Assembly (NCBI RefSeq): GCF_019656315.1
Contig: NZ_BPLU01000012.1
Coordinates: 33,911-97,910, forward strand
DNA from: Flavobacterium sp. UMI-01
GTDB taxonomy: Bacteria; Bacteroidota; Bacteroidia; Flavobacteriales; Flavobacteriaceae
Length of the DNA: 64,000 bases
Reading direction: 5' to 3'
Position 1 is the first letter of the stretch. Each line of letters starts with the position of its first letter. Under the pieces are notes generated by a model. The model was not told where the DNA came from, searched no databases, and saw only the letters and a list, made by a program, of their open reading frames with translations. Made by a program: the position numbers and the translations under genes. Positions 1 to 9,008 of the stretch are shown in pieces.

Positions 1-2
1 TT

Positions 3-1415
3 TTAGCCAATCAATCGCAAGAATTAAAAGTGTATGTGGATAGAAAGAAAGCGTTGTTTAGTACTTGGTACGAATTTTTTCCAAGATCAGCGTCCGAAGA
101 AGACGGAAAACACGGTACTTTCAAAGATTGTGAGCGTTTACTGCCTAGAGTAGCTCAAATGGGATTTGATACCTTGTATTTTCCACCCATTCATCCCATT
201 GGTGAGGTAAATAGAAAAGGTAAAAACAATGCCACTCACGCTGAATATGGCGATGTAGGCTCTCCTTGGGGAATTGGCTCAGTACACGGAGGCCACAAAT
301 CGACACATCCAGAGTTAGGTACGATAGAAGATTTTAAGCAATTGGTAAAAAAAGCACAAGATTGGGGAATTGAAGTGGCTATGGATTATGCCTTACAAGC
401 CGCTCCAGACCATCCTTATGTAAAAGATTTTCCACAATGGTTCAAATGGAGGCCTGATGGTACAGTGCAATATGCCGAAAATCCACCAAAGAAATACCAA
501 GACATTCAACCCATTTATTTTGAAAGTGGTGATTGGAAAAACTTGTGGAAAGAATTGTTAGATGTGGCTTTGTTTTGGATTGAAGAATGCAACATTAAAG
601 TTTTTAGAGTCGATAACCCGCATACCAAACCATTTTATTTTTGGGGTTGGTTGATTGCGAAAATTAAGAAAAAACATCCTGATGTATTGTTTCTAGCAGA
701 GGCCTTTACACGACCTAAAATTATGAATGAATTGGCCAAACAAGGTTTTAGTCAATCCTATACTTATTTCACGTGGCGAAATTCAAAAGCGGAATTAACA
801 GAATATGTTACCGAACTTACACAATCCGAACAAAAAGAGTTTTATAGACCTAATTTTTGGCCCAATACACCTGATATCAATCCATTTGCATTGCAAAGCG
901 GCAATGAATCAACTCATTTGCAAAAATACTTTTTGGCAGCTACATTAAGTTCAAACATAGGGATTTATGGACCTGTATTTGAATATATGGTTTGCGCACC
1001 ATTAGCGCCAGGAAAAGAAGAATATTTAAATTCAGAAAAATACGAAGTACACAAATGGGATTGGAACATTCAAAACAAATTAACCCGACTGATTACTAAA
1101 ATTAATGGTATCCGTAAAGAACAAGCTTCGTTGCAACAAACCAATAATATCATTTTTTGCCATACCGATAATGAGCAAATTATGGCCTATTATAAGTTTG
1201 ATGATGACCGTCAAAATAAAACATTGATGGTGGTAAGTTTGGATGCACACCATACACAACAAGCTACGGTACGATTGCCTATTGAAGAAATAGGCATCAA
1301 TCCGGTACATATTGTGGATTTAATTACAGGTAATAGTTACTTATGGGATAAGGAGTGGAATTTTGTTGAATTAAGTCCTGATTTGCCTTTCCATTTGTTC
1401 AAAATTCAACAATAA
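3..1415 (+). CDS. glgE: alpha-1,4-glucan:maltose-1-phosphate maltosyltransferase (GlgE), 5' part missing
   Basis: GlgE transfers maltose from maltose-1-phosphate to a growing alpha-1,4-glucan. The frame is open to the window edge and the first visible residues already belong to the catalytic part, so the N-terminal domains lie outside the window; the GTG at 30 is an internal Val codon, not the start. Numbered from that codon, the hallmarks are WYEFFPRS (13-20), PPIHPIG (52-58), the nucleophile Asp195 in RVDNPHTKP, the acid/base Glu224 in LAEAFTRP and Asp282 in WPNTPDIN. These set it apart from ordinary alpha-amylases. glgB follows 59 bp downstream on the same strand, which fits the GlgE-GlgB route from trehalose/maltose to branched glucan; treS or maltokinase genes would be expected upstream. 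Confidence 0.93.
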   Translation, partial: LANQSQELKVYVDRKKALFSTWYEFFPRSASEEDGKHGTFKDCERLLPRVAQMGFDTLYFPPIHPIGEVNRKGKNNATHAEYGDVGSPWGIGSVHGGHKSTHPELGTIEDFKQLVKKAQDWGIEVAMDYALQAAPDHPYVKDFPQWFKWRPDGTVQYAENPPKKYQDIQPIYFESGDWKNLWKELLDVALFWIEECNIKVFRVDNPHTKPFYFWGWLIAKIKKKHPDVLFLAEAFTRPKIMNELAKQGFSQSYTYFTWRNSKAELTEYVTELTQSEQKEFYRPNFWPNTPDINPFALQSGNESTHLQKYFLAATLSSNIGIYGPVFEYMVCAPLAPGKEEYLNSEKYEVHKWDWNIQNKLTRLITKINGIRKEQASLQQTNNIIFCHTDNEQIMAYYKFDDDRQNKTLMVVSLDAHHTQQATVRLPIEEIGINPVHIVDLITGNSYLWDKEWNFVELSPDLPFHLFKIQQ

Positions 1416-1474
1416 GAAATTAATTAGCTACACAATTAGTTTCTAAAAAATAACTAAGTTAAACAAACTATAAA

Positions 1475-3382
1475 ATGAATAAAGTACAAACATATTCTCT
1501 TTTTTCGGACTTTGACATCAATTTATTTAAAGCGGGAAAACATTACCGGTTGTATGAAAAATTAGGAGCACATCTTATTGAAGTCGATGGTGTAAAAGGA
1601 GTGTATTTTGCCGTTTGGGCACCTACAGCTCGTTCGGTATCTGTGGTTGGAGATTTTAATTATTGGATTCAAGGAGAGCACCCGCTACAAGTACGTTGGG
1701 ATTCCTCAGGTATTTGGGAAGGATTCATTCCTAATATTGACAAAGGACTAACTTATAAATATAAAATTCAATCCAATAATGGCGGATTGATTACTGAAAA
1801 AGCGGATCCGTTTGCTTTTTATTGTGAAAAACCCCCTCATACTGCTTCTGTAGTTTGGGATTTGGATTACAAATGGAAGGACTCTAAATGGATGAAATCC
1901 AGAAAAGACCATAATAGTCTGGACAAACCTTTTTCTGTGTATGAGGTACATTTAGGTTCGTGGAAACGCCATGCTGAAGACAATCGTTTTTTGACTTACC
2001 TAGAATTTGCCGAAGATTTAGTGAATTATGTCAAAGAAACAGGATTTACCCATGTCGAATTTATGCCAGTTATGGAATATCCCTATGATCCTTCGTGGGG
2101 GTATCAATTGGTAGGCTATTTTGCACCTACGTCTCGTTTTGGAAATCCACAAGAATTTATGACTTTGGTTGATAAATTGCATCAAGCGGGTATAGGAGTG
2201 ATATTGGATTGGGTTCCTTCGCATTTTCCTGATGATGCTCATGGATTAGGATTTTTTGATGGTTCTCATTTATACGAACATCCCGACCGTAGAAAAGGGT
2301 ATCATCCCGATTGGAAAAGTTTGGTATTCAATTATGGACGAAATGAAGTGCGTTCATTTTTGATTAGTAATGCGATTTTCTGGATGCAACATTATCATAT
2401 TGATGCATTGCGTGTGGATGCTGTAGCTTCTATGTTGTATTTGGATTATTCCAGAAAAGATGGAGAATGGGAACCAAATGAATTTGGTGGAAGAGAAAAT
2501 TTAGATACCATTAGTTTCTTAAAAGAATTTAATGAAGCTGTGTATTCAAATTTTGAAGGTGTGCAAACCATTGCCGAAGAAAGTACTTCTTTCCCTATGG
2601 TTTCCCGACCTACGTTTGTGGGCGGTTTAGGATTTGGGATGAAATGGATGATGGGCTGGATGCATGATACCTTACAATATTTCAAAAAAGAAACTGTGTA
2701 TCGTAAATACCATCAAAATGATTTGACTTTCTCGATGACGTATGTGTTTTCTGAAAACTTTATGTTGCCATTGTCTCATGATGAGGTAGTCTATGGAAAA
2801 TGTTCTATTGCCGGAAGAATGCCAGGAGATGAGTGGCAAAAATTTGCCAACTTAAGGTTGCTTTATGGGTACATGTTCACGCATCCGGGCACAAAGTTAT
2901 TGTTTATGGGGGGCGAATTTGGTCAAAGTGCTGAATGGAATTTCCAAACCAGTTTGGATTGGCATTTGTTGCAATATCCAGTGCATAATGGTATCAAAAA
3001 CGTAATAACCGACTTAAATAAATTATACAAATCAGAGCCTGCCTTGTACGAAAAACAGTTTAGCCCTGAAGGATTTGAGTGGATTAATTATTCCGATCAT
3101 CAAAATGCGGTGATGTCTTATATTCGAAAAGGAAATGAACCTAAAGAGAACCTTATTGTGGTGTGTAATTTTACACAGGTAGTGCGTAAAAATTATCGAA
3201 TAGGCTTACCTCGAAAAGGAAAATTAATTGAGATATTCAACAGTGATGCCGTAGCTTATAACGGAAGCGGTGTGGCAAATCTAGAAAAAATAAGCATTGA
3301 AGCTTCTCCTTATGATGGAAGAGATTATTCGGCTGAATTGACGTTGCCACCATTGGCAGTAGTTGTTTTTAAAATTAGTTAA
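1475..3382 (+). CDS. glgB: 1,4-alpha-glucan branching enzyme
   Basis: GlgB cuts alpha-1,4 chains and re-attaches them through alpha-1,6 bonds. An N-terminal CBM48-like beta-sandwich (about residues 30-120, with WAPTARSVSVVGDFNYW) precedes a GH13 barrel. The catalytic nucleophile is Asp315 in ALRVDAVASML and the acid/base is Glu368 in TIAEEST; LPLSHDEVVYGK supplies the transition-state histidine and aspartate. At 635 residues it is the usual length for short GlgB enzymes. It sits directly behind glgE and the two are probably co-transcribed. No Shine-Dalgarno sequence precedes the ATG, as is normal for this phylum. Confidence 0.96.
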   Translation: MNKVQTYSLFSDFDINLFKAGKHYRLYEKLGAHLIEVDGVKGVYFAVWAPTARSVSVVGDFNYWIQGEHPLQVRWDSSGIWEGFIPNIDKGLTYKYKIQSNNGGLITEKADPFAFYCEKPPHTASVVWDLDYKWKDSKWMKSRKDHNSLDKPFSVYEVHLGSWKRHAEDNRFLTYLEFAEDLVNYVKETGFTHVEFMPVMEYPYDPSWGYQLVGYFAPTSRFGNPQEFMTLVDKLHQAGIGVILDWVPSHFPDDAHGLGFFDGSHLYEHPDRRKGYHPDWKSLVFNYGRNEVRSFLISNAIFWMQHYHIDALRVDAVASMLYLDYSRKDGEWEPNEFGGRENLDTISFLKEFNEAVYSNFEGVQTIAEESTSFPMVSRPTFVGGLGFGMKWMMGWMHDTLQYFKKETVYRKYHQNDLTFSMTYVFSENFMLPLSHDEVVYGKCSIAGRMPGDEWQKFANLRLLYGYMFTHPGTKLLFMGGEFGQSAEWNFQTSLDWHLLQYPVHNGIKNVITDLNKLYKSEPALYEKQFSPEGFEWINYSDHQNAVMSYIRKGNEPKENLIVVCNFTQVVRKNYRIGLPRKGKLIEIFNSDAVAYNGSGVANLEKISIEASPYDGRDYSAELTLPPLAVVVFKIS

Positions 3383-3498
3383 TTCAGTAAAAGTGTTGCG
3401 TTAAACTGATTTTTTTAATTTCGGTTGATGAAATAAAAATTTCTTTAATACAAAACAATTTGGACAACGGAACGCAGTTAGTCCAAATAAATTTATTA

Positions 3499-3547
3499 AA
3501 GCCACGAATTCACGATTTAATTTTGGTTATTCGTGAGTTTGTGGTTT
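3499..3547. repeat. imperfect palindrome, 'ccacgaattcacga' family
   Basis: The arm CCACGAATTCACGA is matched 17 bases later by TCGTGAGTTTGTGG (12 of 14 positions pair). A nearly identical left arm forms the perfect 19-bp stem at 13234-13282, so this is a degenerate copy of the same dispersed element. Confidence 0.65.
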
Positions 3548-3652
3548 TTGTTTATTGTCATTATCAAAACGGCAGTCTTTTATAACATTAAGTAAGGTTG
3601 ATTATAAGGTTAATTAAATAAGAATACAGAAAACCGTGCCTCTGAAATGTTG

Positions 3653-3660
3653 TAAATTTG
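3653..3660 (+). promoter_or_regulatory. -7 element (TAAATTTG) for the GH31 gene
   Basis: TAAATTTG matches the Bacteroidota -7 consensus TAnnTTTG and lies 35 bp before the ATG at 3696. No clear -33 TTTG is seen at the expected distance. Confidence 0.5.
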
Positions 3661-3695
3661 AATGCAAATAAATAGGTCTTAAAATTATATAGCGA

Positions 3696-6095
3696 ATGAT
3701 TACAAATACTGAATTGGAATTCAAAGGAGATTTATATCCTTCTAAAATAATTTCGTACGAACATGAAGTAGATTCGGTTTATTTTTACACAGATAATAAT
3801 GTGATTTTAAAACTCACCATTCTCAGAGATAGTATGTTGCGTTTTAGATACACCACTAAAGGTTATTTTAGTAATGATTTTTCGTATGCTATCGACAGAA
3901 ATCATTCTCACGGATATAATTTTCTAGAAGTAACCGAGGAAACTACCCATTATAAAATACGAACGAGTAAAGTTATTTGTAAAATTCAAAAAATAGACCT
4001 GAGAGTTGCTCTTTTTGATTTGAACGAAAATGTCATTTTGGAAGACGAATTGGGTTTTCATTGGGAGGAAAGCTATGAATATGGTGGAAACATCGTAAAA
4101 ATGAGTAAAGCTTCAAACGAAGGTGAATGTTTTTACGGTTTAGGGGACAAGGCAACTCAGATGAATTTGAAAGGGAAAAAATTAGAAAATTTTGCCACCG
4201 ACCAATATGCTTATCAAAAAGACCAAGAACCTTTGTACAAAGTAGTTCCTTTCTATATTGGTTTGCACCACAAAAAAGCGTATGGAATCTTTTTTGATAA
4301 TACGTTCAGGACTTATTTTGATTTTTGCCACGAACGCAGGAATGTAACGAGTTTTTGGGCAGAAGGAGGTGAGATGAATTACTACTTTATTTACGGTCCA
4401 AAAATGCAAGAAGTAGTCAGTTCCTATACTGATTTGACTGGTAAACCCGAATTGCCTCCTCTGTGGACCTTAGGATACCATCAATGCAAATGGAGTTATT
4501 TTCCAGAGCGTAATGTAAAAGAAATTACCGCCCAATTTAGAAAATTAAAAATTCCATGTGATGCCATTTATTTGGACATCGATTATATGGATGGTTTTAG
4601 ATGTTTTACTTGGGATAAAAACCATTTTCCTGACCCCAAACGCATGGTAGCAGAGTTGGCAGCTGATGGTTTTAAAACGGTTGTAATCATTGACCCAGGC
4701 ATCAAAATTGATAAAGAATATGCGATATATCAAGAAGCATTATCAAAAGACTTTTTTTGTAAAAGAGCCGATGGACCTTACATGAAAGGAAAGGTTTGGC
4801 CTGGGGAATGCAATTTTCCTGATTTCACAAATCCCGAAGTTAGAGACTGGTGGGCAGGATTATTTAAAGAATTGGTAGCAGATATTGGAGTCAAAGGAGT
4901 TTGGAACGATATGAACGAACCTGCCGTTATGGAAGTGCCTAATAAAACGTTTCCTATGGATGTAAGACATGATTACGATGGTAATCCTTGTAGCCATCGC
5001 AAAGCACATAACATTTACGGAACCCAAATGGCTAGAGCAACCTATCACGGGATGAAACGGTTTGCGTATCCCAAAAGACCCTTTGTAATTACCCGCTCCG
5101 CTTATGCTGGTGCGCAACGCTATACGTCTTCATGGACAGGAGATAATGTAGCTACTTGGGAGCATTTATGGATAGCCAATATTCAAGTGCAGCGTTTGAA
5201 TTTGTCCGGGATGGGGTTCACCGGTTCAGATATAGGAGGTTTTGCAGAACAACCTTCAGGGGAATTGTATGCCCGTTGGATTCAGTTAGGCGTATTTCAT
5301 CCTTTTTGTCGGACTCATTCCTCAGGGGATCACGGCCATCAGGAACCCTGGGCATTTGACGAAGAAGTCCTTGATATTACGCGAAAATTCATCAACCTGC
5401 GTTACCAATTATTGCCGTATCTCTATACAATGTTTTGGCAGTATATTGAAGAAGGTTTGCCTATGCTGAAACCGCTGTTCTATTTTGACCAAGAGGACAT
5501 TCAGACGCATTATCGTAATGATGAATTTATATTTGGTAATCAAATTTTAGTTTGTCCTATTTTAGAACCTAATTCCATCGGACGACGAATGTATGTACCT
5601 AGAGGGCAATGGTATAATTACTGGACACATAAAATGGTGAATGGAGGAAAAGAGATGTGGGTCGATTCCAAATTTGATGAAATTCCGCTGTTTGTGAAAG
5701 CAGGTGCCGTAATTCCGAAATATCCCGTACAGCAATATGTGGGCGAATTATCCTTTGATACGCTAGTTTTGGATTTGTATTATAAAGAAGGAATTGAGAA
5801 ATCAGTTGTGTACGAAGATGCACAAGATGGCTACGATTATAAAAAAGGCAGGTACAGCTTTTTGACCTTTCAAGTAAAAGGAAAAGCCAATGAGTTGATT
5901 ATCCAACTCCATAAAGAAGGGAAGTATCAAACGGATTATTCCAAGTACAAAATAAATTTAATAGGATTGCCGTTTAAAGTTAAAAAGATCGAAATCAATA
6001 ATGAGGCACTCCATTTTGATGAAGTGACCTTGAATAAAGAACATTATTTAGTGGTAGAAAAAGAATTTAGAGTATTACATATTACAGGGTTTTAA
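3696..6095 (+). CDS. GH31 alpha-glucosidase
   Basis: A family 31 glycoside hydrolase that releases glucose from the non-reducing end of alpha-glucans. The order is an N-terminal beta-sandwich (about 1-240), the catalytic barrel with nucleophile Asp405 in WNDMNEP and acid/base Asp483 in TGDNVATW, GFTGSDIGGF and FCRTHSSGDHG lining the pocket, and C-terminal beta domains from about residue 610. There is no signal peptide, so it probably acts in the cytoplasm on products of the adjacent glgE/glgB pathway. It has its own -7 element 35 bp upstream and lies 313 bp behind glgB, so it may be an independent unit. Alpha-glucosidase is the likeliest activity; an alpha-xylosidase cannot be excluded from sequence alone. 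Confidence 0.92.
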   Translation: MITNTELEFKGDLYPSKIISYEHEVDSVYFYTDNNVILKLTILRDSMLRFRYTTKGYFSNDFSYAIDRNHSHGYNFLEVTEETTHYKIRTSKVICKIQKIDLRVALFDLNENVILEDELGFHWEESYEYGGNIVKMSKASNEGECFYGLGDKATQMNLKGKKLENFATDQYAYQKDQEPLYKVVPFYIGLHHKKAYGIFFDNTFRTYFDFCHERRNVTSFWAEGGEMNYYFIYGPKMQEVVSSYTDLTGKPELPPLWTLGYHQCKWSYFPERNVKEITAQFRKLKIPCDAIYLDIDYMDGFRCFTWDKNHFPDPKRMVAELAADGFKTVVIIDPGIKIDKEYAIYQEALSKDFFCKRADGPYMKGKVWPGECNFPDFTNPEVRDWWAGLFKELVADIGVKGVWNDMNEPAVMEVPNKTFPMDVRHDYDGNPCSHRKAHNIYGTQMARATYHGMKRFAYPKRPFVITRSAYAGAQRYTSSWTGDNVATWEHLWIANIQVQRLNLSGMGFTGSDIGGFAEQPSGELYARWIQLGVFHPFCRTHSSGDHGHQEPWAFDEEVLDITRKFINLRYQLLPYLYTMFWQYIEEGLPMLKPLFYFDQEDIQTHYRNDEFIFGNQILVCPILEPNSIGRRMYVPRGQWYNYWTHKMVNGGKEMWVDSKFDEIPLFVKAGAVIPKYPVQQYVGELSFDTLVLDLYYKEGIEKSVVYEDAQDGYDYKKGRYSFLTFQVKGKANELIIQLHKEGKYQTDYSKYKINLIGLPFKVKKIEINNEALHFDEVTLNKEHYLVVEKEFRVLHITGF

Positions 6096-6105
6096 TACAA
6101 TTGCT

Positions 6106-6113
6106 TATTTTTG
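6106..6113 (+). promoter_or_regulatory. -7 element (TATTTTTG) for the M48 gene
   Basis: TATTTTTG fits TAnnTTTG and lies 16 bp before the ATG at 6130, giving a very short 5' leader. It begins 10 bp after the GH31 stop codon. Confidence 0.5.
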
Positions 6114-6129
6114 TTAAAAAATTAAAAAG

Positions 6130-6945
6130 ATGAAAAAGAATATAATTATAGGTTTTGGGGTTGTAGGATTCATGTTGTCTTGTGCAACCAATCCACTGAC
6201 AGGTAAAAAGACATTAAACTTTGTTTCAAATAGCGAATTGTTTCCTTCTTCATTTCAGCAGTATGGTGATTTTTTGAAAGAAAATAAAGTCGTTTCAGGA
6301 ACAACAGATGCAAAGCGTGTGGAAACAGTAGGAGTAAAAATCAAAGGAGCCGCCGAAAGGTATTTGGCTTCATTGGGGCAAACCGCTTACTTAAATGATT
6401 ATCGCTGGGAATACAAATTAATCGAAAGTAAAGATGTCAACGCTTGGTGTATGCCAGGAGGTAAAATTGTAGTTTATACTGGAATTATGCCTATTGCTAA
6501 AAATGATGCAGGTTTGGCCACTGTTATGGGGCACGAAGTAGCACATGCATTGGCTAATCACGGGGCACAACGTATGAGTGCTTCTCAGTTACAAAGTTTA
6601 GGAGCAGTAGGAGTTGCTGTAGCTACAGGAAGTCAAACTGCCGAAAAACAGCAAATGTGGCAACAGTACTACGGAATTGGTTCTCAAGTAGGAGTGATGC
6701 TTCCTTTTAGTCGTAGCCATGAAACCGAAGCCGATAAAATAGGTTTGATTTTGATGGCGATTGCAGGATATAATCCAGATGAGTCCATTGCGTTTTGGAC
6801 ACGTATGTCGTCCAATTCAGGAGGTCAAGCACCACCCGAAATGTTGAGTACACACCCCTCTGATGCTACCCGTATCGCAAATTTAAAAGCCATGGTGCCA
6901 GAAGCAAAAGCAGTAGCTGCTAAATTTGGCGTGATTTACAAATAG
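6130..6945 (+). CDS. M48 family metalloprotease, lipoprotein
   Basis: A zinc protease of the BepA/LoiP/Oma1 group, thought to act in envelope protein quality control. The first 19 residues form a lipoprotein signal ending in LSC, so Cys19 would be lipidated and the protein anchored on the periplasmic side of a membrane. The zinc site is HEVAH (His135, Glu136, His139) plus Glu198 in HETEAD, the M48 ExxxD signature. THPSDATRI near the C-terminus is also typical of the family. The length (271) matches the LoiP/YggG type without TPR repeats. It has its own promoter and a strong terminator, so it is probably monocistronic. Confidence 0.93.
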   Translation: MKKNIIIGFGVVGFMLSCATNPLTGKKTLNFVSNSELFPSSFQQYGDFLKENKVVSGTTDAKRVETVGVKIKGAAERYLASLGQTAYLNDYRWEYKLIESKDVNAWCMPGGKIVVYTGIMPIAKNDAGLATVMGHEVAHALANHGAQRMSASQLQSLGAVGVAVATGSQTAEKQQMWQQYYGIGSQVGVMLPFSRSHETEADKIGLILMAIAGYNPDESIAFWTRMSSNSGGQAPPEMLSTHPSDATRIANLKAMVPEAKAVAAKFGVIYK

Positions 6946-6971
6946 GTTTTCTAAAAAATAATTAATTACAC

Positions 6972-7000
6972 AAGAGGTCTCACATGGGGCCTCTTTTTTT
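6972..7000 (+). terminator. rho-independent terminator of the M48 gene
   Basis: The stem AAGAGGTC/GGCCTCTT (8 bp with one G-U pair) is followed directly by a T-run, 27 bp after the stop codon. Confidence 0.85.
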
Positions 7001-7035
7001 ATGAATACAAATTAATTTTGGTAGCGTAGGGATTT

Positions 7036-7764
7036 TTATTATTTCACAAAGACGCTCAAAGGAAACACTAAGATACACTAAGTTTGAAGTGGCAGTAACC
7101 ACAATCTTGTCTTTGTGATTAAAGAAGATTCTAATGAGTTATTTTATTATTTCACAAAAACACTCAAAGAAAACACTAAGATACACTAAGTTTGAAGTGG
7201 CTGTAACCACAATCTTGTCTTTGTGATTAAAGAAGATTCTAATGAGTTATTTTATTATTTCACAAAGACGCTCAAAGGAAACACTAAGATTCACTAAGTT
7301 TTAAGTGACAGTAACCACAACCTTGTCTTTGTGATTAAAGAAGATTCTAATGAGTTATTTTATTATTTCACAAAAATACTCAAAGAAAACACTAAGATTC
7401 ACTAAGTTTGAAGTGACAGTAACCACAATCTTGTCTTTCTGATTAAAGAAGATTTCCATGAGTTATTTTATTATTTCACAAAGACGCTCAAAGGAAACAC
7501 TAAGATGTACTAAGTTTTAAGTGATAGTAACCCCAGTCTTGTCTTTCTGATTAAGGATGAATCAACTGAGCTATTTTATTATTTCACAAAAACACTCAAA
7601 GGAAACACTAAGATGTACTAAGTTTGAGGTGACAGTAACCACAATGCTGTCTTTCTGATTAAAGAAGATTCCTATGAGTTATTTTATTATTTCACAAAGA
7701 CGCTCAAAAGAAACACAAAGATGAACTAAGTTTGAAGTGACAGTAACCCCAGTCTTGTCTTTGC
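7036..7764. repeat. seven tandem 108-bp repeats with 216-bp higher-order period
   Basis: The phrase ATTTCACAAA recurs at 7041, 7149, 7257, 7365, 7473, 7581 and 7689, exactly 108 bp apart. Odd copies read CACAAAGACGCTC and even copies read CACAAAAACACTC or CACAAAAATACTC. A second variable triplet (GATACAC, GATTCAC, GATGTAC, then GATGAAC) is shared by copies 1-2, 3-4 and 5-6, so the array grew as 216-bp dimers. In copies 1 and 3 TCACAAAGAC pairs with GTCTTTGTGA later in the same unit. Stop codons fall in all frames and there is no spacer variation, so it is neither a protein repeat nor a CRISPR array. The seventh copy decays after about 75 bp. Confidence 0.95.
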
Positions 7765-8120
7765 GACGAAGGAGCAATCTCCGTAAGAAACTCGATAAAG
7801 TATTGCCTGTGGTTCTGCTGTGGCAATCCATGTCATTATGTTAAGCTGATTTTGTATCATTTCGGAGAAGGGGGGAACGCAAAAAAAAAAAAACAGTAAC
7901 AACTTTTAAGTTATTCCTGTTTTAGTTTTTCGCGTTGCAAACGCTACGATTTTTCTTTTAATTTAAGTGGGTACTCGTCAAAGACGAGCACTGGAGAATG
8001 TGGACAAACGAGCGCGAGTGGAAGTCCTATTTTAGGTTCAACTATCACTTTGAAGCGCCTAAGGCAAAAAGGTTATCAATCCTTGACAGATGTTTATATC
8101 GAATTGAACCCATCATTTTG
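7765..8120. other. gene-free spacer with hairpins upstream of the intron remnant
   Basis: No ORF is visible. An A13 run at 7880-7892 pairs loosely with a T-rich segment ending in CGCGTT at about 7937. CTCGTC-AAA-GACGAG forms a perfect hairpin at 7974-7988. GGTTCAA at about 8034 can pair with TTGAACC near 8104. Part of this interval may be the eroded body of the group II intron whose 3' end follows, but I cannot place a 5' splice site. Confidence 0.5.
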
Positions 8121-8202
8121 CGAACCGCCGAGTACGTGACCCGTACGCTCGGTGGTGTGAGAGGCGCACTCCGTTAGTTTCTAGCGGAGCCGTCTACTCG
8201 AT
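8121..8202 (+). mobile_element. group II intron 3' end (domains V and VI), no reverse transcriptase
   Basis: ACCGCCGAG-TACG, a TGACC loop, CGTA, a two-base CG bulge and CTCGGTGGT form a domain V hairpin (8124-8156), followed by GTGTGAGAGG, a phrase I associate with bacterial group II introns. Domain VI follows as CTCCGTTAG-TTT-CTAGCGGAG (8169-8189). The sequence ends CTACTCGAT at 8202, with A8196 well placed as the branch-point bulge 7 nt from the 3' end. No intron-encoded protein is present upstream, so this is a truncated or ORF-less copy on the plus strand. Confidence 0.75.
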
Positions 8203-8210
8203 TGCCAGCA
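8202..8210. repeat. inverted-repeat arm flanking the TIR gene (left)
   Basis: TTGCCAGCA here is the exact reverse complement of TGCTGGCAA at 9009-9017, on the other side of the TIR gene. The arm starts at the 3' end of the intron remnant. Confidence 0.6.
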
Positions 8211-8216
8211 GTTATT

Positions 8217-8996
8217 TTATTTTTCATTCAGCACTTTTCTCGTTTGTCTTACAAGATTTACAAACAATTCCTCTCTTTCGTTTTCATCCATTTTGCTTAC
8301 AGGTCTATTTGGTGAATTCATTGCTTGAAACTGATTTAAATCTTCAAACTCTTCAAAAAGACAAGGTTTTAATATAACGATTAAAATTATAGCACCTTCT
8401 TTTTCTGCTGCTTCTAGCAAAGGTGGAAGTTCATCTGTTGAGATAAAATCTGAACCTAAAAAATCGGTACTAACTAAAAGAATAGCAACTTTTGTTTCCA
8501 AAATTGCTTTTCGGATTTCCTCTTTCCATTTTTTGCCAGGTTCTATTCTAGAATCGTCCCAAAAGTCAATTTTGTTTTTAAATGGTTTAAAATGTCTTTG
8601 AATATCATTCAAATATTGTTTGTCTAAATGATTATAACTGACAAAAACTTTTTCACGTTTGTTTGCATTTTGAAGTTCATATTTCTGATGAACAACTTTC
8701 GGTAAAGTCCCAAGTTCTTGATTTAAGTAGAAAATTAATCTTTCAGCTGAAATTTCATATCCGCAAGTCGGACTCGGATTTCCACCGTGAGATTTGTCAC
8801 GATGTTCTTTCAATTCTTCACTTATCGTATTCTTCATTTCGTCCAAAAAAATTGACTTAAACTCTGCCGAGTAGAAGTCGGACAATCGATATTTTAAATC
8901 ACTTAATTTTTTAGATGATTCTAAATTTGGATTTGATAGGGAACTATTTTCATAAAATTCCCTTGCTTCTTCTCTGATTATTTTCTCTTCGTTCAT
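8217..8996 (-). CDS. TIR-domain protein
   Basis: The C-terminal half (about residues 117-259) is a Toll/interleukin-1 receptor domain: VFVSYNH opens strand A, LLVSTDFLGSDF is a typical core, and Glu189 in STDELPPL sits where NAD-cleaving TIR domains carry their catalytic glutamate. The N-terminal half (1-116) is mainly charged helix of no recognised family. The start is taken as the ATG at 8996; a longer frame from a TTG at 9017 would put the flanking inverted repeat inside the gene. Bacterial TIR proteins often deplete NAD in phage defence, but no partner gene (for example a sensor) is adjacent, so a defence role is inference. The gene lies alone in an accessory patch beside an intron fragment. 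Confidence 0.85.
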   Translation of the reverse strand: MNEEKIIREEAREFYENSSLSNPNLESSKKLSDLKYRLSDFYSAEFKSIFLDEMKNTISEELKEHRDKSHGGNPSPTCGYEISAERLIFYLNQELGTLPKVVHQKYELQNANKREKVFVSYNHLDKQYLNDIQRHFKPFKNKIDFWDDSRIEPGKKWKEEIRKAILETKVAILLVSTDFLGSDFISTDELPPLLEAAEKEGAIILIVILKPCLFEEFEDLNQFQAMNSPNRPVSKMDENEREELFVNLVRQTRKVLNEK

Positions 8997-9008
8997 TTTT
9001 TTTAAAAT

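Larger units (their letters stand above)
3383..3695. other. gene-free interval between glgB and the GH31 gene
   Basis: No credible ORF is visible. The interval holds two hairpins: an 8-bp stem ATTTGGAC/GTCCAAAT (3458-3465 with 3481-3488), and an imperfect palindrome of the 'ccacgaattcacga' family at 3499-3547. A -7 promoter element follows at 3653-3660. Neither hairpin is followed by a long T-run, so termination after glgB is uncertain. Confidence 0.7.

Noticed and set aside
7036..7764. CRISPR array
   Set aside because: Units are 108 bp, directly abutting and similar over their full length; there are no short repeats separated by unique spacers and no cas genes.
8217..8996. A multi-gene TIR defence system (for example Thoeris-like)
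   Set aside because: No second gene accompanies the TIR gene: the neighbours are an intron fragment and clpB. Only a stand-alone protein can be supported.
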